The notes beneath the pieces are model-generated. The model had not been told where the DNA came from and searched no databases. It was given only the letters and a program-made list of their open reading frames with translations. From Melastoma dodecandrum (taxonomy: Eukaryota > Streptophyta > Magnoliopsida > Myrtales > Melastomataceae), in NCBI GenBank assembly GCA_029817715.1, contig JARUPY010000031.1:62001-126000 (forward strand): a DNA stretch of 64,000 nt, written 5' to 3'. This document shows positions 29,115-38,994 of this stretch, piece by piece (the first letter of the stretch is position 1; every line of letters starts with the position of its first letter). The position numbers and the translations under genes were made by a program.

Positions 29115-29907
29115 CAGGCGGCGGCCCGCGGGGCGTGGTGGCTGTGGAGCTGGGCGGCCAGCATCCGGCGCAGGTCGTTGAAGGCCGGGCTCGACACGTC
29201 GCGGCGTCGCGGCAGGTCGACCGTGTGCACCGCCTCGATCCGGCCGGGGCCGGGCGACATCATCACGATGCGGTCGGCCAAAAAGATCGCCTCCTCGATG
29301 GCATGGGTGACGAACAGGATCGTCAGACCCGTGCGCGACCAGAGGTCGATGAGCTCGTCCTGCAGCCGCTCGCGGGTCATGGCGTCGAGGGCCCCGAAGG
29401 GCTCGTCCATCAGCACCACCTCGGCCTCGTTGGCGAGCACCCGTGCGATGGCGACCCGCTGCTTCATCCCGCCCGAGAGCTGGTGCGGGTAGGCGATGAG
29501 GCGAAGCTCTGGAGGCCGACCAACGCTCAATATAGCGCTCCGCGATGTCGCGGATCTCGTCTGCGGGCCGCCTCCGCGCCTTCGGACCCGAAGGCGATGT
29601 TGTCCCGGGACGGTGGAGCCACGGGAACAGGCCGTAATCCTGAAAGACCATGCCGCGGCTCGGTCCCGGCCCGGCGATAGGCTTTGCCCCACATCAGGGC
29701 CTCCCCGGAGGTGGCGGCCTCGAAGCCGGCCGCGACTCGCAGCAACGTCGATTTCCCGCAGCCCGAGGCGCCGAGCAGGCAGACGAACTCGCCGCGGGCG
29801 AACGGTCAGGTTCGCCCTCGCGCAGGGCTTCGGTCCGGCCGGCCGTTGGCCGTGTAGACCTTGGAGACCGCGCGCATGTCGAGGATCGGAACGGTCGGAT
29901 CAGCCAT
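29114..29907 (-). CDS. ABC importer ATP-binding protein, SsuB/TauB/NrtD type, frameshifted
   Basis: [20 protein letters not shown] opens the gene at ATG 29907. Walker A is split by an indel; [12 protein letters not shown] (Q-loop), [20 protein letters not shown] (signature) and [15 protein letters not shown] (Walker B) are visible, followed by [20 protein letters not shown]. At least four indels in the first 130 residues. Overlaps the deacetylase start. This class drives uptake of sulfonates, nitrate, thiamine precursors or other small compounds. Confidence 0.8.
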
Positions 29908-30764
29908 GGTTCGGGCTCCAGGCGAGCAAGCCGAACTGCCGAAGCTGCATGACCAGCCAATCGGAGACGAAGCCCGCGACCCCGATCACCGCCATGCCGC
30001 AGATCACGATCTCGGTGCGGGAGAGTTGGCGACGCCTCCATGATGATCGCGCGCCAAGGCCGGTCGGCACGCCGGTCATCTCGCCCACCACGATCACCAC
30101 CCAGGCGAACCCGAGGCCCAGGCGCAGCCCGGTGAAGATCGACGGCAGCGCCGCCAGGCAGCACCACGCGGGGCGAACTGCGCCGGTCCGGTGCAGCCGA
30201 GCATGGCGGCCGCCTCGAACAGGCGCGGCTCCACCGAGCGGACTCCGAACACGGTGTTGACCAGGATCGGGTAGAACGCCCCGAGGAACACGAGGAAGAA
30301 GGCCGAGCGCGGTCCCAGGCCGAACAGGATCATGGCGAGCGGCAGCCACGCGGTGACCGGCACCGGGCGCAGCACCTGAAGCACCGGATCGAGGAGCGCC
30401 CGGATCAGCGGCACGCGGCCGATCAGCAGGCCGAGCGGCAGGGCGGCCGCCGCCGCCAGCGCGAAGCCGCCATAGACCCGGCTCAGCGAGGCCGCGAGAT
30501 GGGTCCAGAGGGTGCCGCTGAACGCGTCGTCGTTGACACCGCCGACGGCGAGGTCACGCATCTCGGCCCAGACGTCCGCGGGCGGCGGGATGAGGCTGTA
30601 GGGCCGTCCGGCGGTGGTGACTTGCCAGAATCGCGACGAAGCGCCGCCGGCACCACGCAGGCCAGCGCGAGGCGGCGGAGGCCTGCGAGCCCGGCGCCGG
30701 CCCGCCGGGGGACGGAGGCCGGCGCCGTCACCGGCAGGGCGCTGGCCTCGATCCCTGTACTCAT
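29900..30764 (-). CDS. ABC importer permease, SsuC/TauC type, frameshifted
   Basis: About 285 residues. Middle segment intact: THLAASLSRVYGGFALAAAA, LPLGLLIGRVPLIRALLDPV, LRPVPVTAWLPLAMILFGLG, typical of the family's EAA-loop region. N-terminal and C-terminal parts are in other frames; the C-terminus reads FVSDWLVMQLRQFGLLAW and ends NHG. Start ATG 30764 overlaps the binding-protein stop; its own stop overlaps the ATPase start. Confidence 0.78.
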
Positions 30765-31717
30765 GCCCGCCCCAGGGCGTCGACGAAGCGGGTGTCGATG
30801 AAGCCCGGTTCCGGCAGGCGCTTGATCTGCTTGAGCGCGAGCAATGTGCTGCGCGTAGGCCCCCGCTTGCCGAATCTCATCCGGCCCGAGGCGCCACGTC
30901 AGCTCGACATTTCGGGGCCGAGAGTTCGAGCGCCTCGCGCTTCTGGCCGAGCTTGGCGACCGCCATGGCGATCATTCGCGTTCCGGTCGCCCGCCGCGAA
31001 GTCGGTGGCCTTGCGGTGGATCTCCAGCATCGTCCGAACGAGATCGGGCCGCTCGGCGAGCGTATCCCGGTGGGCGCCGAACACCATGTTCAGGGCGCCC
31101 ATCTCGGTGCCGTAGGGATACTCGACGAGTTGTCCCACCCCGGAGGCGAGGCTGACGCCGGGCGCCGGTTCCGCGCCGACATAGGCATCGACGTCACCCC
31201 GGGCGAGCGCGATGTGCATCTCCGAGAAGGAGATCCGCACCGGCGGTGATGTCCTTGATGGACAACCCCTCCATGCGCATCCGCTCCAGGACGAAAGACC
31301 TCCTGGGTGCTGCCGGGGCCAGATCGCGACCCGCTTGCCACGCAGGTCCTTGATGGCGAGGATGTCGGACCCCTTCTTGGCGATCACCGCCATCCCGCGA
31401 TTGCAGGTGGAGGCGATGACCACCAGCGGCTCGCCCGCCGCCGCGCCGAGCATCGCGGATGCGAGGCCGAACGTGCCGAAATCGACCGACTTGGTGACGA
31501 CGGCGTTCTTGCACTCGGTCGGGCTCTCGAACGGCACCACCTCGACCGTCACGCCCGCGGGGGTGAAGCGCTCGTAGAAGCTCGGCGCGATCGAGTGGAT
31601 CAGCTTGAGCGAGCCCATTCGGATCGTGACGGGCGTGCCCTCGGCGCGAGCCCGCGATTGCGAACCCAAGACGAAGCCCGCCCCGAGACCGGCCAAGAGA
31701 GTACGTCGGCGGATCAT
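30761..31717 (-). CDS. ABC importer substrate-binding protein, SsuA/NMT1-like, frameshifted
   Basis: About 315 residues. The leader MIRRRTLLAGLGAGFVLG has RRR and a hydrophobic stretch (Tat or Sec). IRMGSLKLIHSIAPSFYERF, VEVVPFESPTECKNAVVTKS, VDFGTFGLASAMLGAAAGEP and ALARGDVDAYVGAEPAPGVS fit NMT1/THI5 and SsuA-like proteins that bind small organic molecules. Indels near 31250-31320 and 30960-30840; the C-terminus ends FIDTRFVDALGRA. Divergent from the LysR gene. Ligand unknown. Confidence 0.78.
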
Positions 31718-31798
31718 CGAAACAGCTCCAACAGGGTCTCGATGTCCAAAAGGCTAGGCGTCGCCCCTGTTGCAAGGAAGTGCTATTTTCTGAGCGTG

Positions 31799-31819
31799 CC
31801 GTTGCATTCCCGGCAACGG
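31799..31819. promoter_or_regulatory. Candidate LysR-type operator
   Basis: CCGTTGC (31799-31805) and GCAACGG (31813-31819) form a perfect 7-bp inverted repeat with a 7-base spacer, within the divergent space between the ABC binding protein (minus, start 31717) and the LysR regulator (plus, start 31837). Placement and size fit a LysR recognition site controlling both sides. Confidence 0.55.
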
Positions 31820-31836
31820 GGGCGCACGATGCCGGT

Positions 31837-32733
31837 GTGAAGCATCTGCGCCAAGTCACCTACGTCGCCGAGGTCGCCCGCGCCGGCTCGATCCGGCGCG
31901 CCGCGGAGCGGCTCAACCTCACCCCGTCGGCCCTGACCCGGCAGATCCAGGATCTCGAATACGAGCTCGGCACGCCGATCTTCGAGCGCCTGCCGCAGGG
32001 CATGCGGCTCAACGCGGCCGGCGAACTCTTCGCCCGGCACATCCGCGACCAAGCGGCGGATCTCGACCGGGTCCGGTCGCAGATCGCCGATCTGTCGGGG
32101 GTGCGCCGCGGTCACGTGTCGCTCGCCTGCAGCCAGGCCTTCGTCACGCAGGTGGTGCCGGAGGAGGTCGAGGCCTACCGGGCCCGGTTTCCCCAGGTCG
32201 GCTTCGTGGTCCAGGTCCGCGACCATGCGCAGGCCGTCACCGCCCTGGCGGCGTTCGAGGCCGATCTCGCCCTGATCCTGCAGCCACCGCCCTCGGCGGA
32301 CCTGCATCCGCTGTTCTCCGGACACCAGATCCTCTGCGCGCTGATGCGCACGGGCCATCCGCTGGCGTCGGAGCGCGGGCCGGTCCGGTTGCGCGACTGC
32401 CTCGGCCATGCCCTGGCCCTCCCCGACCACTCCCTCGCCATCCGCCATCACATCGAACACGCGCTGGCCCGTCGTGGAGTCGAGCTCCGGCCGGTCGTCG
32501 AGTCGGGCTCGCTGGAATTCCTGCGCAACCTCATCCTGCGGGAGGATCTCGTCAGCCTGCAGATCCCGAGCGGCATCCCCCAGGATCCGCGCCTCCACAG
32601 CCGCCCGATCGACCTCCGCGACCTGACGCCGATGACTTTGGTCCTGGCTCAGCTGCGCGGGCGATCCCTCTCCGTCGCCGCGGCGAAGTTCGCCGATCAG
32701 CTTGTCGTCCGGCTCAACCGGGAACCGGTCTGA
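31837..32733 (+). CDS. LysR-family transcriptional regulator
   Basis: 298 residues from GTG 31837, the start that places the helix-turn-helix as usual (MKHLRQVTYVAEVARAGSIR, then RAAERLNLTPSALTRQIQDL). The remaining part is a type-2 periplasmic-like ligand domain (GHVSLACSQAFVTQVVPEEV, ADLALILQPPPSADLHPLF). It probably controls the divergent SsuABC-deacetylase operon. Intact; the 3' end faces the PotABCD-like operon. Confidence 0.92.
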   Translation: MKHLRQVTYVAEVARAGSIRRAAERLNLTPSALTRQIQDLEYELGTPIFERLPQGMRLNAAGELFARHIRDQAADLDRVRSQIADLSGVRRGHVSLACSQAFVTQVVPEEVEAYRARFPQVGFVVQVRDHAQAVTALAAFEADLALILQPPPSADLHPLFSGHQILCALMRTGHPLASERGPVRLRDCLGHALALPDHSLAIRHHIEHALARRGVELRPVVESGSLEFLRNLILREDLVSLQIPSGIPQDPRLHSRPIDLRDLTPMTLVLAQLRGRSLSVAAAKFADQLVVRLNREPV

Positions 32734-32840
32734 CGCGAAGCCGGTTCACAGCCGCCCCCCGGTGAGCGGTACGCCGATCCCGAGAGCCCACAGCAAGGCC
32801 CGCGTTTCGCCCTCGTATGCCGCGCACTCATGGCGGCATC

Positions 32841-33730
32841 TTACCCAAGCCGGAGCCCACGCTTCGCTTTCCGGCGCTGAAGGTACAGGCTCGCGGCGAG
32901 CGCCGTGGCGATCACCGCCAGGGACATCCCCGTGGTGAGGGTGCCGAGAGCGTAGATCTCGGGCGTCGTCACCGTCGTCGTCAGGCCCTGCAATTCGAGT
33001 GGCAGGGTATTGCGGCCGCCGATGGCCTGGCTGGTGCGGGCCAACTCATCGAAGGACAGGGTGAAACCGAAGAGGGCGACGCCGACCAGGGAAGGCCCAG
33101 GATCGGCACCACGATGTGGCGGAGAATCTGAGGTCCCGTCGCGCCGAGGTCGCGCGCGGCCTCCTCGTAGCGCGGATCGAACCGGTTGAAGATGGCGAAC
33201 ATCACCAGCAGGCCGAACGGCAGCGTCCAGGTCAGGTGGGCGCCGAGCGCGGAGGTATAGAGCCCCATCAGGGTGCCGTGATCCTGGAGCCAGCCCCAGC
33301 CCGTCGCCGCCGCGAGGCCGTTCACCGCCTCGTCGAGGAGGCGGAATTCCAGCCCGATGCCGAGGGACACGACGATGGAGGGCACGATCAGGCTCGCCAC
33401 CGCCACGGTGAACAGGGCTCCTTCCCCGGCGAAGCGCTTGCGGAAGGCGAGGCCCGCGAAGAACGCGATGCCGACCGTCAGCGCCATCACCACCAGGCCG
33501 AGGCGCAGGGAGCGCCACAGGGCGCCCCAGATGTCGACGATGCCGCCGCCTTCCCAGAGCTTCCCGAACCAATGGGTCGAGACGCCGTTCATCGGGAAGG
33601 TCAGTCCCCCCTGCGGACCCTGGAAGCTGAGCACGAGGATCGTCAGCGTCGGCCCGTACAGGAAGGCGACGAACAGGGCGAAGAACGCAGCGAGCGCGTA
33701 GAAGGCGGGGGTGCGGGGGCGGTCGCGCAT
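32841..33730 (-). CDS. ABC importer permease, PotC type, one frameshift
   Basis: About 295 residues with six membrane segments: FYALAAFFALFVAFLYGPTL opens the gene, and VALFGFTLSFDELARTSQAI is the conserved cytoplasmic loop near the C-terminus. The frame changes near 33090. Last gene of the operon that begins with the AtzD-type enzyme. PotC-type permeases import polyamines, iron or other small organics. Confidence 0.85.
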
Positions 33731-33735
33731 GGCGG

Positions 33736-34685
33736 TCACAGCTCCTTGCGCAGGTCGATGAGCCGGGTCATCGCGACGATCATCAGCATCACCGCGCCCA
33801 GCAGCACCACGGCGTTCGCCGCCGCCGCAGGAAGCTGGAGCGCCGACATCTGGACCTGGATCACCTTCCCCACGGAGGCGATCTGCTGGCCGCCCATGAC
33901 GCCCACGGTGACGAAGTCGCCCATCACGATGGTGACGACGAAGATCGAGCCGATGACGATGCCGGGCTTGCAGAGCGGCACCACGACGTTCCACAGCGTC
34001 TGCCAGCCGGTGGCGCCCGCGTCATAGGCGGCCTCGATCAGCGCGCGGTCGATCCGCGCCATGCTGTTGAAGATCGGCACGATCATGAAGACCGTGTTGA
34101 GGTGGACGAAGGCTAGCACCACGGAGAAATCGGAATAGAGGAGCCCCTCGATCGGCCGGTCGATCAGCCCGAGCCCGATGAAGGCTGTCGTTGACGAGCC
34201 CGTTGCGGCCGAGCAGCGGGATCCAGGAGATCATGCGGATGACGTTCGAGGTCCAGAACGGGATGGTGCAGAGCAGGAACAACACGATCTGCATGGTCAG
34301 CGAGCGGACGTGGAAGGCCACGAAATACGCCACCGTGAAGCCGATCAGCAGGGTGAAGGCCCAGGTCAGCGCGCAGAACTTCAAGGTCGAGAGGTAGGTC
34401 CTGACTGTCGTGCAGGGATCGGCCACGCTGAGGCAACCGTCGAATACGTCGACGTAATTCTGCACCGTGAAGGACGGGATGATCTCGTATTCGTTGTAGT
34501 CCCAGAAGCTGACGGACGAAGCGTCAGCAGGAGCGGCACAAGGAAGAACGCCGCGAAGACGAACGCCATGGGGCGCCGCCTGGATATAGGCCAAGGCCCG
34601 GCGGCGCCGGGTCTTGGCGGTGAGGCTCGTGGTGGCCGGCGCGGCCGGTTCGTCCGCGGGGGGCTGGCAGGACGGCGTCGGTCAC
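33736..34685 (-). CDS. ABC importer permease, PotB type, frameshifted
   Basis: About 315 residues. GTG 34685 overlaps the binding-protein stop (GTGA). Parts in order: AFVFAAFFLVPLLLT (first membrane segment), FWDYNEYEIIPSFTVQNYVD, VRSLTMQIVLFLLCTIPFWT, NVIRMISWIPLLGRNGLVND, VFMIVPIFNSMARIDRALIE (the EAA-type loop), MGDFVTVGVMGGQQIASVGK. Three or four indels, mainly near 34510-34590 and 34160-34190. Confidence 0.82.
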
Positions 34686-35955
34686 GCGGCGATGAACTCG
34701 TTCCACTTGCGGACCATGTAGTCGTTCTCGTCCATCACCGCGTTCCAGCACGCGACGTTGCCCATGCGGTCGTCGTAGGAGCCGCCGTCGCGCATCGCGC
34801 CGGCCTTTTCAGCACGCTGCCGTCCGGGCCCTTGATGTCCTTCTCGGCGGGCTTGCCCTCCATCCAGTAGGCCCATTCGTAGGGCTCCATGGCGGCCTTG
34901 GCGGTCGGCAGCACGGCCGAGTAATAGCCCTGGCGGTTGAGGTAGGCGCCGGCCCAGCCGGACAGGAACCAGTTGATGAACTCGTAGGCGCCGTCGAGCT
35001 TCCTGCCCGACAGCGTGGCCGGCAGGCCGAAGCCCGAGGCCCAGGAGCGATAGCCCTCCTTGAGGGGCTGGAACACGCAGGGGATGCCCTTGGCGCGCAC
35101 GGCCGTGACGGCGGGCGACCACATCGACTGGATGACGGTCTCGCCCGAGGCCATCAGGTTGACGCTCTCGTTGAAGTCCTTCCAGAAGGCGCGGAACTGG
35201 CCGTTTTTCTTGGCCTCGGTCAGGACCTTCATGGTGAGGTCGATCTCGGGCTTCGTCATGTTGCCCTTGTCGGCGTATTTGTGCTGGCCGGTCGCCTCCA
35301 CCACCATGGCGGCGTCCATGATGCCGATCGAGGGAATGTTGAGGATCGCGGCCTTGCCCTTGAACTCGGGGTTGAGCAGTTCGGCCCACGAGTTGATTGG
35401 GCGCTTGATGAGGTCGGGGCGGATGCCGAGCGTGTCGGCGTTGTAGGTGGTGGGGATCAGGGTGATCCACTCGGTCGGCGAGGCGGCGAAGCTCTTGGAG
35501 TTTTGCCCTTCCAGATAGAACACCTTCTTGGGTGCCGTGCCCTGGTCGCCGATCTTCTTGCCGCCGACCTCGCCCTTGGTGAAGACCGGGGTGATGTTGT
35601 CCGCCTGCTTGATCCGACGGGCGTCCATGCCCTGAATGTTCCCAGAGGGGATGAGCTTCTTGAGGCTGAAGAACTCCGTGTCGAGGATGTCGAAGGAGTT
35701 CGGCTGCGTCACCACGCGCTTGGTCACCTCGTCCGTGACGACGGGGATGTACTCGATGGTGATGCCGAGATCCTCCTTCACCTTGCGGGCGATGTCGGCG
35801 GACTGGTTCACGGCGGTGCCGAGGTAGCGCAGGGTCACGGGCTCGGCGGCGATGACGTTCGGGAAGCCCGTGATCGGCCCGGCGCCGAGGGTCAGCCCGG
35901 TGGCCCCTGCACCCCGGAGCAGGGTGCGGCGGCTGAGCTTGATCGTGGTGGTCAT
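34682..35955 (-). CDS. ABC importer substrate-binding protein, PotD-like, one frameshift near the end
   Basis: About 424 residues. Tat-type leader LSRRTLLRGAGATGLTLG, then a type-2 periplasmic binding fold (EPVTLRYLGTAVNQSADIAR, GETVIQSMWSPAVTAVRAKG, YEFINWFLSGWAGAYLNRQG). The frame changes near 34800 and ends VRKWNEFIAA. The first gene of the operon is the AtzD-type amidohydrolase, which suggests the ligand is cyanurate, barbiturate or a similar ring. Confidence 0.86.
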
Positions 35956-35991
35956 GCGGAGGGTCCTCGACGCGTTGGAACTCTCAGGAAA

Positions 35992-36566
35992 TCAGGCGCT
36001 CAGGCGGTGGGCGGCCGCCGCGTCCCAGCCGAGCGGCACGGTCTGCCCCAGGGCGAGGGGACGGCCCGCATAGGCGCCGTCCGCGATCACCGCCGTGAGG
36101 GCGGCGGGCGCGCCGCCGCCGAGGCCGTCGGCCTCGAAGCCCACATGCACGCTGGTGCCCTGGTATTCGATGGACACGACCTTGGCCGGTAACGCCTGAG
36201 GCCCGGCGTCCGCGCCGAGGCGCATCCGGTCGGCGCGCACGGCGATCTCGGTGGCGTCGGCCAAGCGGATGACGTTGTGGCCGCCGATGAAGCGGGCCAC
36301 GAAGGCGGTGGCCGGGCGCTCGATACACCGTGCGCGGGTCGGCCGCCTGCTCGATGCGGCCGCCATTCATCACCACCACGAGGTCGGAGAGGGCCATCGC
36401 CTCCTCCTGGCTGTGTGTGACGTGGATGAAGGTGAGGCCGAGCTCAGCCTGGATCCGCTTCAGCTCCGTCCGCATCCGCACCCGCAGGAACGGGTCGAGG
36501 GCCGAGAGCGGCTCATCGAGGAGGAGCACCTTGGGGCCTGTGACCAGGGCGCGCGCCACCGCCACC

Positions 36567-36599
<33 letters not shown>

Positions 36600-36985
36600 A
36601 GGCGCTCGGCGAGGTGGGCCATCTGCACGAGGTCGAGCATGGCGAGGGCCTTCGCCCGCCGCTCGGCCTTGCCGACGCCGCGCATCCGCAGGCTGAAGGC
36701 GACGTTGTCCCGGCAGTTGAGATGCGGGAACAGAGCGTAGCTCTGGAACATCATCGCGGTGCCGCGCTCGGCCGGCGTCGCATCCCCGACGGCCCTGGGG
36801 CCGATGACCACGTCGCCGGACGAGACCGTCTCGTGCCCGCCGATCATCCGCAGGGTGGTGGTCTTGCCGCAGCCCGAGGGGCCGAGCAGGCAGCAATAGG
36901 CCCCCGACCGGACCTTCAGGTCGATGCCGTCCACCGCCACGGTCTGGCCGTAGCGCTTGGTCAGCCTGATCAGCTCGACATCCAT
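35992..36985 (-). CDS. ABC importer ATP-binding protein, PotA type, one frameshift
   Basis: About 330 residues. Walker A LLGPSGCGKTTTLRMI, Q-loop MMFQSYALFPHL, signature LSGGQQQRVAVARALV, Walker B VLLLDEPLSALDPFLR, then IHVTHSQEEAMALSD. The frame changes near 36320 within the linker to the TOBE-like C-terminal domain (FIGGHNVIRLADATEI, IEYQGTSVHVGFEADGLGGG). ATG 36985 follows GGAGAG. Operon member between the AtzD-type gene and the binding protein. Confidence 0.88.
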
Positions 36986-37103
36986 GCCGCTCTCCGCGCA
37001 CCATCTCAGCAAGCGATGGGCCAGTCGGGGTTCGCGCAGGACGGGAAGCAGTCGATCCGCGTGGGAGTGTGACCTCCCGGGCGCGGTCGCACGCGACCCG
37101 GCG

Positions 37104-38218
37104 TCAGCTCCTCACGCGGGCGATGATGGCCACCGGGCCGCCGCCGTCCGGCCCCTGATGCTCGGCGCCGCCGGAGACGAACAGGTCCGTCCGGCCGAGG
37201 GCGGCGGCGGCCACCCAGCCGACAAGGGCGCGGGCGTGCCGGGTGGCGTTGATGTCGCTGTCATCGTTCATGATGTGACGCCGCCCCCGGATCAGGCCGT
37301 CGTGGGACGGCTCGGCCTTGGCGAGCAGGGCGATCACACGCTCCGACTCCGCCGGGCCCAACTGCCCCGCTCCCCGGAAAGCCGAGGTTCGGTGAGCACC
37401 CCCAGGATCGCGGGCAGGTCGATGCCGTCTTCCATCACCCGGTGGGCGATGGCGAGGGGGCCGGTCCAGCCCGACGCGTTGCCGAGCACGATGATCTCGT
37501 TGCGCATCAGTTCGATCCCCGCCGAGGCGCTGGCGCGGCCGGAGAAGAGGTCGCGCCGGGCACCGATGGCCGGATCCGTCAGCTGAATCGCGGTCGACCT
37601 CCCCGAGGGCCAGGGCGATTGCCGAGCGCCGAGGCGCCCCGGGACAGGCCCATCGAGGCGTAGGTGTCGTGCGTGGCGACGCCGTGGCCCCGAGCGGCGG
37701 CTTCGGCGATGCGGGCGCTCGTCAGCAGCGGGCACTTCACCTGCACGAAATGCACGTCGGCGGGGTCGGTGAGCCCCGCCTCGGCCATGGCCCGGCCCAC
37801 TGCCACGGCGGTGGCGTCGACCTGCGCCATCCGGCCGATCTCCTCCGGCCGGAACTCCGGGGTGAAGGCCGTGCCGATGGCAAGCGCCTTGTCCCGCGAC
37901 GCGGCCGCCCCTTCCCGTCGCGCGAGGACGAGGAAATGCGGAGACAGCCCGCCCTCGGTGCCGCCCGACATGACGAGGGCCACCCGCGCCCCGACATCCG
38001 CCGCCGTGCAGCCAAGGGCGTCGGCCAGCGCGACCTCCAGGGCCATTACCGCGAGCTGCCGGGTGAAGTCGTTCACAGCAAACCATTGCCCTCGGTCTTG
38101 CCGAAGATCGCGACGATCTCGGACGCGGCCCAATGCCCCGGAGGCAATGAGGCCCATCACACCCGAGACGTCGGCGGGATGCTGCGCCGGGGACGCGGAA
38201 GACGAGGCATTCGGGCAT
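37104..38218 (-). CDS. Cyanuric acid amidohydrolase / barbiturase family enzyme, frameshifted
   Basis: AtzD/TrzD/barbiturase fold, about 370 residues. [10 protein letters not shown] and [17 protein letters not shown] open the gene; [13 protein letters not shown] core reads [98 protein letters not shown] and [20 protein letters not shown] match the three-repeat enzyme with its three Ser-Lys pairs. About five indels. The enzyme opens cyanuric acid (to carboxybiuret, then biuret) or barbiturate (to ureidomalonate); sequence alone does not decide. First gene of an ABC-importer operon. Confidence 0.82.
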
Positions 38219-38497
38219 GAGGAAACCGATATGAGGTGAGCGGGGGCGCCCGGTGGTGGTCCCACCCGGGCTCGCTGCCAGGCCGCGCGGATCGCGGTGG
38301 CGGGGAGAGGGTGCGGTGGGGTGCCGAGCCCGGGCAAGCACAACCCGGACCACCACCACGGGAGCCGTAGGGTACGTCCCCTTGGAAGAGGCCCCTTGTC
38401 GAGTGAACCCCCGCGCGATGATCCCGGCGCGAAACGGGGCCGTCGCTCCCGCGCAAGCCTCTCCGCGTACCGAACCTTTTGCCTGTGCCGAGACCCT

Positions 38498-38990
38498 TTA
38501 GGGGTTCGATGCGTGAAAACGCCCCTCGGGCGACGCGGCTTGCAGGTAAGCGATGAGATCGGCGCGATCGAGCACATCGGGGATGCCGGGGAAAGCCCAT
38601 GCTGGTCCCCGGCGCGAAATGGGCGGGGAGACGTGAGCCATGCGTCCAGCCGCTCGGGCGTCCAGATCCCGCCTTTCGCACGCAGCGCGCCCGTATAGGC
38701 GAAGCGTCGGCTCACGCCGCCGACGGGCTTACCGACCACGCCGAACAGGGCGGGCCCGTTCTTGTCGCCGCCGCCCCTCCCGGATCGAGTGGCAGGCCCG
38801 CGCAGGGGCCGAAGAGGCGGCCGCCCCGCCGCGCATCAGCGATCCGCATGGCATCCGCGAAGCGCGGCGCGTCGCCCAGGGAGCGGCGCCGGGCTTGGCT
38901 GTCATCCGAGCAGGCGGTGACGAGGAACGCCGCCGCGGCCAGCACGCCCCATGAGCCGAAGGCCGGACGCAGCCGATGGCGCGACCGCAT
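38498..38990 (-). CDS. c-type cytochrome lipoprotein, frameshifted
   Basis: ATG 38990. A signal segment ends in a lipobox-like FLVTACSDD. The single haem motif is interrupted: TGCGCGGGCCTGCCACTCG reads C-A-G-L-P-L, but without one G it is C-A-A-C-H-S-I. Then NGPALFGVVGKPVGGVSRRF, AYTGALRAKGGIWTPERLDA, FAPGTSMGFPGIPD (axial Met) and ADLIAYLQA, a cytochrome c2-like layout of about 160 residues. Three or four indels. Probably a membrane-anchored periplasmic electron carrier; no partner gene nearby. Confidence 0.75.
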
Positions 38991-38994
38991 GGGC

